Below are positions 16,366 to 24,893 of a stretch of DNA of 61,658 bases, one piece after another. The notes under the pieces were generated by a model. That model made no database searches and was not told the origin of the DNA. It saw nothing but the letters and a program-made list of their open reading frames with translations. Position 1 is the first letter of the stretch. Every line of letters starts with the position of its first letter. Source of the stretch: Magnetovibrio sp. (GTDB lineage Bacteria; Pseudomonadota; Alphaproteobacteria; Rhodospirillales; Magnetovibrionaceae); assembly GCA_028281525.1 (NCBI GenBank), contig JANQJR010000059.1, forward strand, positions 1 through 61,658. Reading direction: 5' to 3'. The translations under genes were made by a program, and so were the position numbers.

Positions 16366-18363
16366 ATGGCGTATTATCGCTTTCATTCCATCACCATCTT
16401 TGCTGTGATCTTTGGCATTCTCATCGTGGGTTCCAACACCGCTTGGGCCGAGCAGCAGCGCATTGTGTTCTTAGAGAGTCTGGAGAAGAAACTCAACGAG
16501 TTCGACAGGGCCATTACAGAGGGTTTGGGCGTTGAAGACCGAGAAAAGAATGAACCGAAGAGCACGCCAAGCCCCGAGACTGCTCCTTCAATCAGAGCAG
16601 CGCCTATACAGAAAACGCCCCCACTGTCCTACAACCAGGACAAATTGATGACTCTCCAAGTGCAGCAATCGCTTGCGGACCTTGGGTATAATGTTGGCGT
16701 TCCGGACGGCTTGTATGGGACCAGAACCAAACGGGCCATTCTGAAATTTCAAAGAGACACGGGGCTTAAAGAGACGGGAAACGTTTCGCCCAGTTTGCTC
16801 GTAAAACTGTCCCAACAGTCCGTTACGGTTAAAACAGCCCCAAAAAAGAATGAACAGGCTGTAACGGGCTCAAGCGTACCGAAAAGCAAACCGTCTCAAC
16901 GGGCAGCGCCTCAACCACGCCAAGAAATCACAAAGCCGAAAACTGACGCCAATGACCGACTTCCTTCCCCGCAAGTTGCGACGGTTGCAGGCCAAGGGCA
17001 AGATGGCTTCACCTTTCCAAGGGGCGATGCCAAAAAGGGAAAAAAGGCTTTCCGAAAACTCTGCGGTGTTTGCCATGGTTTTCGGGGGAATAAAATTGGG
17101 CCTCACCTGAAGAATGTTTTCAATCGCGAGGCTGCGGCGAGTGAAGTGGGGTTTCGGAAATTTTCGCCAGCGTTAAAGCACGCCGGTGAACAAGGGCTTG
17201 TTTGGACCCAGGATACTCTCTTTAGGTACTCGTTCAATCCCAACCAGTTTATGGCGAAGTATTTTTCCGACGGAATGGAGCACCGCGCAAATAGGCAGAA
17301 ACAGGTCAATCGTTTGCAGAAGCTGTTTGCGTCTGCTTACTTAAGTAAAATTCCCGACAATAGCTCCTGCCCGGATGGAGACAGCGAAAATATTGCCGAA
17401 GTACTTTATGAAAACGAGCTGCGCAGACTCAAAAGCACCCGCCAGAAAACAATAGAGTTTGTGAATGATTTTGCAGACATATTGGCATACATCGAAACAG
17501 AATCCGGACAATCGTCTCGGCAATCTTCCAGGGCAACAGACCCGAAGGCGGGTTTTGACTATTCCGATCACTTTTCCTTTATCGTGCCAAGCCTTGCCGG
17601 GGCGGAAGCTCGTTTCGCAAAGTACGGGCAACGGCCAAGTTTTGGCGCACCGGACCAGTCTTTGTTCAAGGTTTCCTTTGCCGGTGTCGACCGGCTAGAC
17701 CTCTATGAAAGGCCTCGCAGATCAAATGCCTATTGTGCATCGGTCCACCGCCTTATGGGAGTAGGGGCCGGAGGGGCTCCGGCTATGACCAAGTTTAAAG
17801 GGGACCTTTATTATCTTTCCAACTACACCATGAACGTCAAATTGGTACCCGAGGCTATGCGTATAGTGACCACAGGCCGGGTGGATACGTATGCCCAAGG
17901 GAGCTTTTGCGGATCGATCTTGAAGTTCCAATCAGAAAGCCGTGCAATGGGACTCGGCAAGTATTCGGTGTTTCCGACCGTGGAGGACATTATTGCTCAG
18001 GCGGACTGGAAAGAGGTCCTCGCGTCCCATCCGGAGGCCAAGCTCTTAATCGACACAAATTATGAGGGTTTGGAACTTATCGAGTCCGGGGGATTGGTTC
18101 CGTTTTGCCGCTATATGACCAATGAGCGCAGCCATACCTGGGCCATGCCTGCTGTCTTCTCAAACAGCGAAGACTTAGCCAAAAAGATTTATGAAAAAAT
18201 CTACAAAAAGGTACCGAAGGAAATGGCCTACGTCAGAGGGGGGAGCGCCGGTATGACCGATTCTGAAATCCAAGCGCTTAGGGAGCGCATGGAGTCTGAC
18301 TTTCAGCATGAAAAGGACCAGGCGGCTTTGGACTCGCTTATTTTCGATATGCTGGTGCGATGA
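16366..18363 (+). CDS. exported peptidoglycan-binding / cytochrome c fusion protein of unknown function
   Basis: A 665-residue exported protein; the ATG is chosen because it directly precedes a signal peptide (MAYYRFHSITIFAVIFG, ending NTAWA). Domains: coiled polar linker; PG_binding_1-type domain at about 97-147 (LADLGYNVGVPDGLYG); Pro/Lys-rich linker; a class I cytochrome c domain from about 222 with the heme motif CGVCH (233-237) and IGPHLKNVF. Its terminal helix (FADILAYIE, about 368-377) comes only after an insertion of roughly 70-80 residues. A C-terminal region of about 265 residues has scattered Cys and no family I recognise. Codon use is less GC-rich than in neighbours, and a transposase remnant follows. 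It may be a wall-attached electron carrier; the substrate is unknown. Confidence 0.7.
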   Translation: MAYYRFHSITIFAVIFGILIVGSNTAWAEQQRIVFLESLEKKLNEFDRAITEGLGVEDREKNEPKSTPSPETAPSIRAAPIQKTPPLSYNQDKLMTLQVQQSLADLGYNVGVPDGLYGTRTKRAILKFQRDTGLKETGNVSPSLLVKLSQQSVTVKTAPKKNEQAVTGSSVPKSKPSQRAAPQPRQEITKPKTDANDRLPSPQVATVAGQGQDGFTFPRGDAKKGKKAFRKLCGVCHGFRGNKIGPHLKNVFNREAAASEVGFRKFSPALKHAGEQGLVWTQDTLFRYSFNPNQFMAKYFSDGMEHRANRQKQVNRLQKLFASAYLSKIPDNSSCPDGDSENIAEVLYENELRRLKSTRQKTIEFVNDFADILAYIETESGQSSRQSSRATDPKAGFDYSDHFSFIVPSLAGAEARFAKYGQRPSFGAPDQSLFKVSFAGVDRLDLYERPRRSNAYCASVHRLMGVGAGGAPAMTKFKGDLYYLSNYTMNVKLVPEAMRIVTTGRVDTYAQGSFCGSILKFQSESRAMGLGKYSVFPTVEDIIAQADWKEVLASHPEAKLLIDTNYEGLELIESGGLVPFCRYMTNERSHTWAMPAVFSNSEDLAKKIYEKIYKKVPKEMAYVRGGSAGMTDSEIQALRERMESDFQHEKDQAALDSLIFDMLVR

Positions 18364-18364
18364 C

Positions 18365-18545
18365 ATCGCCAGCTCGTTATTGACGACGCCTGCGAAAATG
18401 GAGGCTTGGCGTAAAGATTATAACGAAGTTCGGCCGCACAGCGCCATCGGCAACGGCACACCGATAGCACTGCAAAATGGCTCCGGGGCACTCCCCCGCC
18501 ATGAGCCTCAACACCCGGAAAATCTCCAGTCGGGCGATCCAACGA
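18365..18545 (+). pseudogene. C-terminal remnant of an IS3-family transposase (orfB)
   Basis: One frame reads MEAWRKDYNEVRPHSAIGN from 18398, the highly typical end of the integrase core of IS3-type OrfB proteins, followed by a short Pro-rich tail. Everything upstream of about 18365 is replaced by the cytochrome c fusion gene, so no catalytic DDE core remains. No terminal repeats are evident. It marks a past insertion or recombination at the right edge of the low-GC segment. Confidence 0.8.
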
Positions 18546-18566
18546 TGGGGAGCGCTTCAGAACAGT

Positions 18567-19259
18567 TTAGCGCACTGCCACGCCGTCCTCGACGATGGCG
18601 AGCAGGGCTTCGATGGCGGCGTCGGCGCCGTCGGCGATCTGGCTGATGGTGCTGTCCAGCATGTAACACGGCGCGCTCACCAGCTTGTATTTGGGATCGA
18701 CCACCACGCCCACGTGGCCGGTGGCGCTGTGGTGCGCGCCCATGGCTTCGATGGCGCTTGCGGTGCCTTCGTCCTGGCCGATGGTGACGTCTGCGCCGTC
18801 CAGCAGTTTCGCCATGAACACCGGCGCGATGCACAGCGCCGCGATGGGCTTGTCGGCGGCGACGGTGCCTTGGACCGCTTTTGCCACATCCGCGTTGACT
18901 TGGCAGTCCGCGCCGTCGAAGGCGAAGGTGGAAAGGTTCTTGGCCGCGCCGAACCCGCCGGGAAAGGCCAGGGCGTCGAAGTCGGCCGGATCGTAGTCGG
19001 ACAGGGGCAGGATGACCCCGCGTGCGATGCGCGCGGATTCCACCAGCACGTTGCGGGTTTCGCCCTCAGTGACTTCGCCTTTCAAATGGTCGATCACGTG
19101 CGCCTGCTCGACGTCGGGGGCAAAGCATTGATAGTGGGCCCCATGGCGGTCCAACGCCAGCAACGTAAACACGCTTTCGTGAATTTCCGCGCCGTCGAAC
19201 ACCCCGCACCCCGAAAGCACGACGGCGACTTTTGGCGATTTTGCAGCTGAATCCGGCAT
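18567..19259 (-). CDS. elbB: ElbB-type glyoxalase (DJ-1/PfpI family)
   Basis: A 230-residue DJ-1/PfpI superfamily protein. The N-terminus VAVVLSGCGVFDGAEIHES and the nucleophile region AALCIAPVFMAKLL are characteristic of ElbB, once linked to isoprenoid synthesis and shown in E. coli to have weak glyoxalase activity. The central FPGGFGAAKNLS is also conserved. It is transcribed toward the IS remnant and away from gapR's start, 85 bases downstream of gapR on the same strand, so the pair may share a transcript. Confidence 0.9.
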   Translation of the reverse strand: MPDSAAKSPKVAVVLSGCGVFDGAEIHESVFTLLALDRHGAHYQCFAPDVEQAHVIDHLKGEVTEGETRNVLVESARIARGVILPLSDYDPADFDALAFPGGFGAAKNLSTFAFDGADCQVNADVAKAVQGTVAADKPIAALCIAPVFMAKLLDGADVTIGQDEGTASAIEAMGAHHSATGHVGVVVDPKYKLVSAPCYMLDSTISQIADGADAAIEALLAIVEDGVAVR

Positions 19260-19344
19260 GATGGCCTCCCTGTCTGACGGACAAGAAGTATAGCGAGTTT
19301 ATAGGCGGCTCTCAAACACAGGCCGCGGGTTCAAAAGTGTTGGA

Positions 19345-19587
19345 TTACATATCCAGCGCGCGCTTGTAGATATCGAGGATCTCTTCCTGTTCCTGGCGTT
19401 CCGAGACATCCATTTTGCGCAGGCGGATGATTTGGCGCAGAATCTTGACGTCGAAGCCCGAGCCTTTGGCTTCCGAATAGACTTCGCGGATATCCGCGGC
19501 CAGCGCGGCCTTTTCTTCTTCCAGGCGTTCAATGCGTTCCACGAAAGAGCGCAGGCGATCGCCCGCGATGCCACCAACGTCGGTCAT
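19345..19587 (-). CDS. gapR: GapR-family DNA-binding protein (DUF2312)
   Basis: An 80-residue, highly charged helical protein with the DUF2312 pattern: an N-terminal coiled-coil helix ([20 protein letters not shown]) and [13 protein letters not shown]. GapR in Caulobacter binds overtwisted, AT-rich DNA ahead of replication and transcription and stimulates topoisomerases. It is lineage-typical for Alphaproteobacteria. Length and motifs match the family fully. Confidence 0.93.
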   Translation of the reverse strand: MTDVGGIAGDRLRSFVERIERLEEEKAALAADIREVYSEAKGSGFDVKILRQIIRLRKMDVSERQEQEEILDIYKRALDM

Positions 19588-19694
19588 GGGATTTCCCTTT
19601 TTATTCGAAATGCGTTGCGCAGGACCTTAGCCCCAGGCCCCGGGGCCGTCCATGTGGAAAAGATGGGGATAAGTGCGCCGGTCGGCCCTGGGTC

Positions 19695-20831
19695 TCAAAG
19701 GTCTTCGACGGTGGTTTCGATCAGCCAATCGACCACGGATTTCAGCGCCTCTTCCTCCGATGCGCCGACGCCCTTGGCGGTTTCGTAAACTTTGCATTGT
19801 TCGTGCGCGCTGGTGCCGGTCTCGAAGATGGTGGTGATGTGCGCGATTTCGCGCTGGCAGCCCAAGATCTGTGCGTCTTCCGCCAACATTTCCAACAGCT
19901 CTTGGATCAGTTCAGGAAACGGCACCATCTCACCCCGGCCAAAATCGATCATGCCCTCGTCCAGCCCGTAACGTTGCGCGCGCCAACGGTTTTCGTTCAC
20001 CAACATGTTGGCGTAGCCCCGCCAACGTTGGTTGGAGCGGCGCAGACGGTACAGCATGCGCAAGATGCATTGATACAGCGCCGCGATGGCGGCGGTGTCC
20101 TTGAGGCGCGTACATACATCGGTGATGCGCATTTCCACGGTGGGGAACTTGGCCGATGGGCGCAGGTCCCACCACAGCATGGAGGCGTCGGGGATCACGC
20201 CGACCTTCACCAAAATCTCCACGTGGCGCTGGTATTCGGCATACGAATCGAAGTGTCCCGGCAGGCCGGTGCGCGGCAGTTCGTCGAACACACTCAAACG
20301 GTAGGATTTCAACCCCGTATCCTCACCCCGCCAGAACGGCGACGAGGTCGAGAGCGCCAGCAGGTGCGGCAGGAAATAGCTGGCCTGGTTGAGCAGATCG
20401 ACGCGGAAGTCGTCGTCGTCGATGCCGACGTGCACATGCATGCCGCAGATCAACAAACGCCGCGCCACGCCTTGCATGGCGTTGGCCAGTTCGTTGTAGC
20501 GTTCCTTGTCGGTGTGAACCTGGTGGATCCATGCCGAAAACGGATGGGTCGACGCGGCGATGGGGGCCAGGTTGTACTCGCCCGCGATTTCGGCGACGGT
20601 TTTGCGCAAATCCGCAAGCTGCTCATAGGCTTCGCCCACATTGGCGCACACGGTGGTGCCGACTTCGATCTGCGCCTTCAAGAATTCGGGCCGCACCAAA
20701 TCCTTGATGCGATGCTCGAACGCTTCGAGCATTTCCGTCGGTGGCTCGCTGGCGAGCGCTCCGGTCTCCTTATCGACGAGCAGGTATTCTTCCTCGATAC
20801 CGATGGTGAAACTGGGTTCGCTGACCGCCAT
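19695..20831 (-). CDS. YbdK-type carboxylate-amine ligase (GCS2 family)
   Basis: A 378-residue ATP-dependent ligase of the glutamate-cysteine ligase 2 family. The start FTIGIEEEYLLVD, the central ICGMHVHVGIDD and the late NENRWRAQRYG are family hallmarks; the acidic GIEEEY and His-rich strands bind Mg-ATP. YbdK homologues have weak glutamate-cysteine ligase activity in vitro; the physiological amine is not established. It lies between gapR and an N-formylglutamate amidohydrolase family gene on the same strand, a pairing that may point to a shared glutamyl-compound pathway, though this is inference. Confidence 0.88.
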   Translation of the reverse strand: MAVSEPSFTIGIEEEYLLVDKETGALASEPPTEMLEAFEHRIKDLVRPEFLKAQIEVGTTVCANVGEAYEQLADLRKTVAEIAGEYNLAPIAASTHPFSAWIHQVHTDKERYNELANAMQGVARRLLICGMHVHVGIDDDDFRVDLLNQASYFLPHLLALSTSSPFWRGEDTGLKSYRLSVFDELPRTGLPGHFDSYAEYQRHVEILVKVGVIPDASMLWWDLRPSAKFPTVEMRITDVCTRLKDTAAIAALYQCILRMLYRLRRSNQRWRGYANMLVNENRWRAQRYGLDEGMIDFGRGEMVPFPELIQELLEMLAEDAQILGCQREIAHITTIFETGTSAHEQCKVYETAKGVGASEEEALKSVVDWLIETTVEDL

Positions 20832-20902
20832 ATAGCCCTCCCCAGGCCGAGTCTCCTCTATTTGACTCCTTCGATGGGGTCTAAGTCAACTGGGCCATAA
20901 AT

Positions 20903-21724
20903 TTAGAAGTTTTGGACTTCGTGCACACCGTCCAGGCTGAGGATGTGGCGCAGCCCGTCGGCCAGAATATCGGCCCAGTGGCCGGCTTCCTCTGACGTGG
21001 CGCAGTGGTCTTGGCGAATTTCCACTGCGCAATTGGCGATGCCCCCGGCCGCGCCGTGCGTATCGATGGTGTAGGCCAGTTCCCGCCCGGAATAGGGTTC
21101 GTTGTCGCCCACGTGCAAGCCATCCCAATGGCGCAGTTGTTCGACCAACGGCACCGCCATGCGCGGGTCGCGGTTCCACAACACGCCAATGTCCCAAAAG
21201 CGGTCTTCACCGTTCAGGCTGGGAGTGAAACTGTGAATGGAAAACAGCGCGGGCGGTTTGTCGTCGCGCCGCCATACGGACGCGATTTCCCGGTTGATGG
21301 CTTCGTGATACGGGGTGTGCAGGGTTTCGATGCGGCACGTCGCCTGTTTCTCCGTCAGGCCTTGATTGGCGGGCACGGTCACGTTGTCGCTGATTTCCGG
21401 GATGCAGCCGGGATCGCCGGGCTGACGGTTCAGATCGATCACCAGGCGGGAATAGGTGGCGATCACCGCGCGTGCGTCCAGACGGTCGGCCAAGCGCCGA
21501 GTGATCATGTCCGCGCCGATGTCATAGGCGATGTGCAAATCGAAGTGCTCAGACGCAAGTCCTAAATCGCCCAACACGCGGGGCACCCGCCGGCTGGCAT
21601 GATCCGAGACGATCACCAAAGGCGCGTGTCCACCGGGGTTGTAAACCTCGAACGGGCCGGGCTCGTCCTCAGCCAAGAGGGGGGCGTCACATTCTTCTGG
21701 GCAAATGTTCACGACGGTGCTCAT
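20903..21724 (-). CDS. N-formylglutamate amidohydrolase family protein
   Basis: A 273-residue zinc-hydrolase-like protein. I start at the ATG (complement of 21722-21724); longer upstream readings run into the divergent transporter gene. Family landmarks are VIVSDHASRRVP, LHIAYDIGAD, SRLVIDLNRQPGD, IHSFTPSL and VEIRQD. Members hydrolyse N-formylglutamate in histidine degradation or act on related amides. No hut genes are nearby, so the substrate is uncertain. It is divergent from the DMT transporter with a 48-base gap. Confidence 0.85.
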   Translation of the reverse strand: MSTVVNICPEECDAPLLAEDEPGPFEVYNPGGHAPLVIVSDHASRRVPRVLGDLGLASEHFDLHIAYDIGADMITRRLADRLDARAVIATYSRLVIDLNRQPGDPGCIPEISDNVTVPANQGLTEKQATCRIETLHTPYHEAINREIASVWRRDDKPPALFSIHSFTPSLNGEDRFWDIGVLWNRDPRMAVPLVEQLRHWDGLHVGDNEPYSGRELAYTIDTHGAAGGIANCAVEIRQDHCATSEEAGHWADILADGLRHILSLDGVHEVQNF

Positions 21725-21772
21725 ATCCCGATTATAGAATCTTCCGCTGTGTCTGGGGACAGGGGAATCGAC

Positions 21773-22681
21773 GTGCAAGACGAAAACATTGGCGCTGAGG
21801 GTGCCAAAACGCAACGCTTGGCCTTCGCTTTGCTGATTCTGGGTGCGGCAGGCATCGCGTTTGCGCCGATTTTCGTGCGTTTGTCGGAATTGGGCCCCAC
21901 CGCGACGGCGTTGCACCGCATGGTCCTGGCGGTGCCGTTTTTGTGGTTGTGGCTTGTGCTGGGTGGGCGCGGTACGGACGGGCCGCCGTTGCGCCGGGAG
22001 GAATACACGCGTCTCGCCTTGGCCGGATTTTTCTTCGCCGGGGACATGTCGATCTGGCACTTTTCCATCCACTACACCACCGTGGCGAACGCCACATTGC
22101 TCGCCAACCTATCCCCGGTTTTCGTCACGGTGTTCGGGTTCGTGTTGTTTCGCGAGCGGGTATCGCGCTTGTTTCTGAGCGGCATGGTTCTGGCGCTTTT
22201 GGGTGCGGTGACGTTGATGGGCGACAGCCTGCAATTGTCACGGCAGGGTTTCATCGGCGACGTTTTGGGCGTGGTGACGGCGGTGTTTTACGCCAGCTAT
22301 ATTCTCGCCGTCGGGCGCATGCGCGCGTACCTCGCGACCCGTGTGATCATGTTTTGGAGCACGTTGTTTTGTGCGGGGTTCTTGGTGCCTTTGACCTGGA
22401 TATCGGGGGAGGCTGTCATTCCCACGACGGCGTACGGCTGGTGGGTTTTGATTGGTCTGGCCGTGATTGCACAAGTTCTGGGACAAGGCCTGATCGCCTA
22501 CGCTTTGGCGCATTTGCCTGCCCAGTTTTCTTCCGTCAGTCTGTTGTTCCAGCCGGTGCTCGCGGCGCTGGCCGCGTGGGTTCTGTTTGCCGAAGCCCTG
22601 GGTCCATGGCAAGGGGTCGGCGCCTTGGTGGTGCTGACCGGGGTGCTGCTTGCCCGCCAGGGATCCCTGAAAAAGACCTAA
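21773..22681 (+). CDS. EamA/DMT-family transporter
   Basis: A 302-residue membrane protein with ten hydrophobic helices in two EamA repeats, for example AGIAFAPIFVRLSELGPTA and ANLSPVFVTVFGF in the first and LPAQFSSVSLLFQPVLAAL in the second. Such proteins export metabolites such as amino acids. I use the GTG at 21773 because AGGGGAAT precedes it by 6 bases; in-frame starts further upstream would overlap the divergent gene. Its stop (TAA, 22679-22681) opens a TAAGGCCCAAGTCCCTAG repeat copy. Confidence 0.85.
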   Translation: MQDENIGAEGAKTQRLAFALLILGAAGIAFAPIFVRLSELGPTATALHRMVLAVPFLWLWLVLGGRGTDGPPLRREEYTRLALAGFFFAGDMSIWHFSIHYTTVANATLLANLSPVFVTVFGFVLFRERVSRLFLSGMVLALLGAVTLMGDSLQLSRQGFIGDVLGVVTAVFYASYILAVGRMRAYLATRVIMFWSTLFCAGFLVPLTWISGEAVIPTTAYGWWVLIGLAVIAQVLGQGLIAYALAHLPAQFSSVSLLFQPVLAALAAWVLFAEALGPWQGVGALVVLTGVLLARQGSLKKT

Positions 22682-22703
22682 GGCCCAAGTCCCTAGTTTC
22701 CCC

Positions 22704-23018
22704 CTAGTTCCCAGATTTCTGCTGGGTGCCGTTCAGGCGGCGTTCCACCTCTTCCAATTCGGCCAATTGTGCGTCGCGGGCGCACACCGCTTGGCCCCGC
22801 AGCGCCCGGACCATGGCGCAGTCCTGCGCGGTGACCGCCGAAATGGCGTGGTCGCTCATGGTTTTGCCGGTGCTGGCGAAGCTGATGCCATCGAACGCCA
22901 ACGAAGCCACTTGGACCGCCGGTGGCAGGGCGGTGATGCAACTGCCGACGCTTGGGACCAAGGTGACTATGGCGGCGATCTTCAGGGCGGCGGTGGCATT
23001 TTGGGGGTAAGTTGGCAT
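22704..23018 (-). CDS. small exported or lipoprotein-like protein
   Basis: A 104-residue protein. The ATG at 23018 lies 5 bases after a strong GGAGG; the GTG six bases earlier sits inside that site and is rejected. The N-terminal hydrophobic stretch AALKIAAIVTLVPSVGSC could be a signal with a marginal lipobox. The segment PPAVQVASLAFDGISFASTG followed by KTMSDHAISAVTAQDC resembles small exported proteins of unknown role that I associate with Rhodospirillales. A CRP/FNR-type site lies about 80-95 bases upstream. Confidence 0.7.
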   Translation of the reverse strand: MPTYPQNATAALKIAAIVTLVPSVGSCITALPPAVQVASLAFDGISFASTGKTMSDHAISAVTAQDCAMVRALRGQAVCARDAQLAELEEVERRLNGTQQKSGN

Positions 23019-23085
23019 TTTCACCTCCGTAATAAAATATGATTTTTGTTAATTATTATTCCCCATAATATATAATGTAATCTTC

Positions 23086-23114
23086 TACTTTTAAAGTAAG
23101 TGATAGTAATCACA
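23086..23114 (-). promoter_or_regulatory. palindrome plus CRP/FNR-like box upstream of the small exported protein
   Basis: TACTTT-T-AAAGTA (23086-23098) abuts AGTGA-N6-TCACA (23099-23114). The second site matches the CRP core TGTGA-N6-TCACA at nine of ten positions and, read as GTGAT-N4-ATCAC, eight of ten positions of the FNR core. The region from 23019 to 23161 is very AT-rich and contains TATATT-like boxes for the minus strand. Confidence 0.5.
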
Positions 23115-23161
23115 TCTATTTATAAAATTAAATATTTAATTTAATAAAATTTTACAAATAA

Positions 23162-23196
23162 AAAAGACCGCACGCCGTAATGGTGTGCGGTCTTTT
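23162..23196 (-). terminator. strong bidirectional-looking terminator after the HhH fusion gene
   Basis: A 15-bp stem (23162-23176 with 23182-23196, one G-T pair) around loop GTAAT, A-rich on the left and T-rich on the right. On the minus strand it is followed by a T run, making it the terminator for the gene ending at 23278. Confidence 0.85.
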
Positions 23197-23277
23197 GAGG
23201 TGAGCGGAAATGCTCGGTTTTACGCCAGGGCGGGTTCCATTTTGGGGTCTTGCCGCCTTGGCGGGATGTGGTTGTCC

Positions 23278-24732
23278 TTAGTAGTTGGAAGTGGCCGGTG
23301 CAGCCGGTGTAACAGGCGCAGCTGGCGCAACCGGTGCAAACGGAACACGGCCGAACGGGGTGTAACCGTAGGGGCCATAACCATAGGGGCCGTAGCCATA
23401 CGGGCCGTAGGCGTTATAGCCGTTCCAGGCGTTGTTGCCGTAGGCCTGGGTGTTGCCGCGGCCGGAAAAGCTCATATCGAAATCCGCGCCGCCGTCGCCG
23501 TAGCCATAGCCGCGGCCATCGCCGTAACCGCGATTGCCCCAAGCCGGACCATACGGGCCGTAGGGATGCGGCGGCATAGCGATGCCGACCGGGGTCGTGG
23601 CCGTCGGAGCGGTGTCCGTAGCCGTTGCGGCCGGGGCCGGAGCACCCGTCATCGGGCCGCCATAGACCGGGCTGCCGAAGCCGCCGGTTGGCGTGTTTCC
23701 GGGACCCATGCCCGGGTTCGCCATAGCGCTCTGGTCTATTGTGCCAGGCCCCATGTGGGTCGGCATTTGCTGGGCCGGAACGCGGGCGATTGCCGGAGCC
23801 GCCGGGCTGGCGTCGGTGGCGGGGGCGGTCATGGCCGGTGCGGTCATCGTTTGGGCGGTGGACGTGCTGCCCATCAGACTATCGAGACCCAAAAACTCCT
23901 GCACGCCTTCCTGTTGAGCGAAGCCATAGGCGGCCAGCACCAGCAAAACGCCGGCGGCAGCGTAGCCGGGTTCCTTGAAGATGCTCGGCGTGTTGGTGTT
24001 GGAGGCAGGTTGTGTGGCCGGCGTGGGTGTAGCGGCAGGCTTTGCTTCAGCTTTCGGTGCGGGCGCGGGTTTCGCTTCGGCTTTAGGAGCGGGTTTCGCT
24101 TCAGCTTTCGGTGCGGGCGCGGGTTTCGCTTCGGCTTTAGCAGCGGGCTTTGCTTCAGCTTTCGGCGCGGGCACGGGTTTCGCTTCGGTCTTGGGTGCGG
24201 CTTTTGCAGCGGGCTTCGCTTCGGCTTTTGGCGCAGTTTTGGCCGGAGCTTTCTTCGCGGCGGCCTTGGCCGGGGCCTTCTTCGTCGCGGTGGCTTTGGC
24301 CGTGGTCTTTTTGGCGGCAGCGCTCTTGGCCGGAGCCTTCTTTGCGGGCGCTTTCTTCACCGTGGCCTTTGCAGCCGGCTTGTTTTCGGTCGCGGGCTTG
24401 TCTTCGGGCGTGTCGGTCATGTCAGTCACCTCCGGTTGGGTCGGCGCGCCAGCCGTGATTTTCACGGCGGCGGTTATATCTGCGGTTAAGTCGGTTTTAA
24501 GTGAATCGGTATTCGGGGCAGTATCGTCATCATCTCCACCCACCAAATCCTTGGCGGCGGCGATGGTGCCGGCGGCGCGTTCCGGTCCGAAACCGGGGAT
24601 GGCGCCCAATTTTGCAGGGTCGGCTTTGGCGACGTCTTCGACGGTTTGGAAACCAGCCTCCGTCAGGCGCTCAGCGGCGGCTTTACCGACGCCTTTGATG
24701 TCCTTGATGGTGCTTTTTTCCATGCCGTCCAT
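23278..24732 (-). CDS. helix-hairpin-helix / histone-H1-like / membrane-anchored sulfur-globule-like fusion protein
   Basis: A 484-residue protein of unusual build. Residues 5-60 are a helix-hairpin-helix pair (IKDIKGVGKAAAERLTEAGF and GAIPGFGPERAAG). Residues about 115-240 are Lys/Ala/Pro-rich (KKAPAKKAPAKSAAAKKTT), like bacterial histone-H1 tails. One transmembrane helix lies near 255-272 (AGVLLVLAAYGFA). The C-terminal third is Pro/Gly/Tyr-rich and ends with ADFDMSFSGRGN and repeated GPYGYGPYGY, homologous to the neighbouring 129-residue protein and reminiscent of sulfur globule proteins. Positive charge before the helix suggests the DNA-binding part stays cytoplasmic and the Tyr-rich part is periplasmic. 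Function is unknown. Confidence 0.75.
   Translation of the reverse strand: MDGMEKSTIKDIKGVGKAAAERLTEAGFQTVEDVAKADPAKLGAIPGFGPERAAGTIAAAKDLVGGDDDDTAPNTDSLKTDLTADITAAVKITAGAPTQPEVTDMTDTPEDKPATENKPAAKATVKKAPAKKAPAKSAAAKKTTAKATATKKAPAKAAAKKAPAKTAPKAEAKPAAKAAPKTEAKPVPAPKAEAKPAAKAEAKPAPAPKAEAKPAPKAEAKPAPAPKAEAKPAATPTPATQPASNTNTPSIFKEPGYAAAGVLLVLAAYGFAQQEGVQEFLGLDSLMGSTSTAQTMTAPAMTAPATDASPAAPAIARVPAQQMPTHMGPGTIDQSAMANPGMGPGNTPTGGFGSPVYGGPMTGAPAPAATATDTAPTATTPVGIAMPPHPYGPYGPAWGNRGYGDGRGYGYGDGGADFDMSFSGRGNTQAYGNNAWNGYNAYGPYGYGPYGYGPYGYTPFGRVPFAPVAPAAPVTPAAPATSNY
24046..24190. repeat. 54-bp tandem repeat in the Lys/Ala/Pro tail
   Basis: A 54-bp unit occurs at 24046-24099, 24100-24153 and partly from 24154, coding for alternating PKAEAKPA modules. 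The copies differ at only a few bases, so the tail length is likely to vary between strains. Confidence 0.8.
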
Positions 24733-24893
24733 TGCGGCGTTCCCCTGGGTATGCGTGATCGAAAAGGATCGGTTTTGCGATGCCGTTGCGCAAAAAGGCC
24801 GGCTGCAGAGCCGACCCGCACATACATCTTCGCATATTTTGATGACGTTCGCACCGGAGCGATTGGGCGCTCCGGTGCGAAGTCGTCGTCAAC

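Noticed and set aside
23334-24458. Long plus-strand frames opposite the fusion gene
   Set aside because: They mirror the repetitive Lys/Ala/Pro and Gly/Tyr codons of the minus-strand gene and have extreme low-complexity translations.
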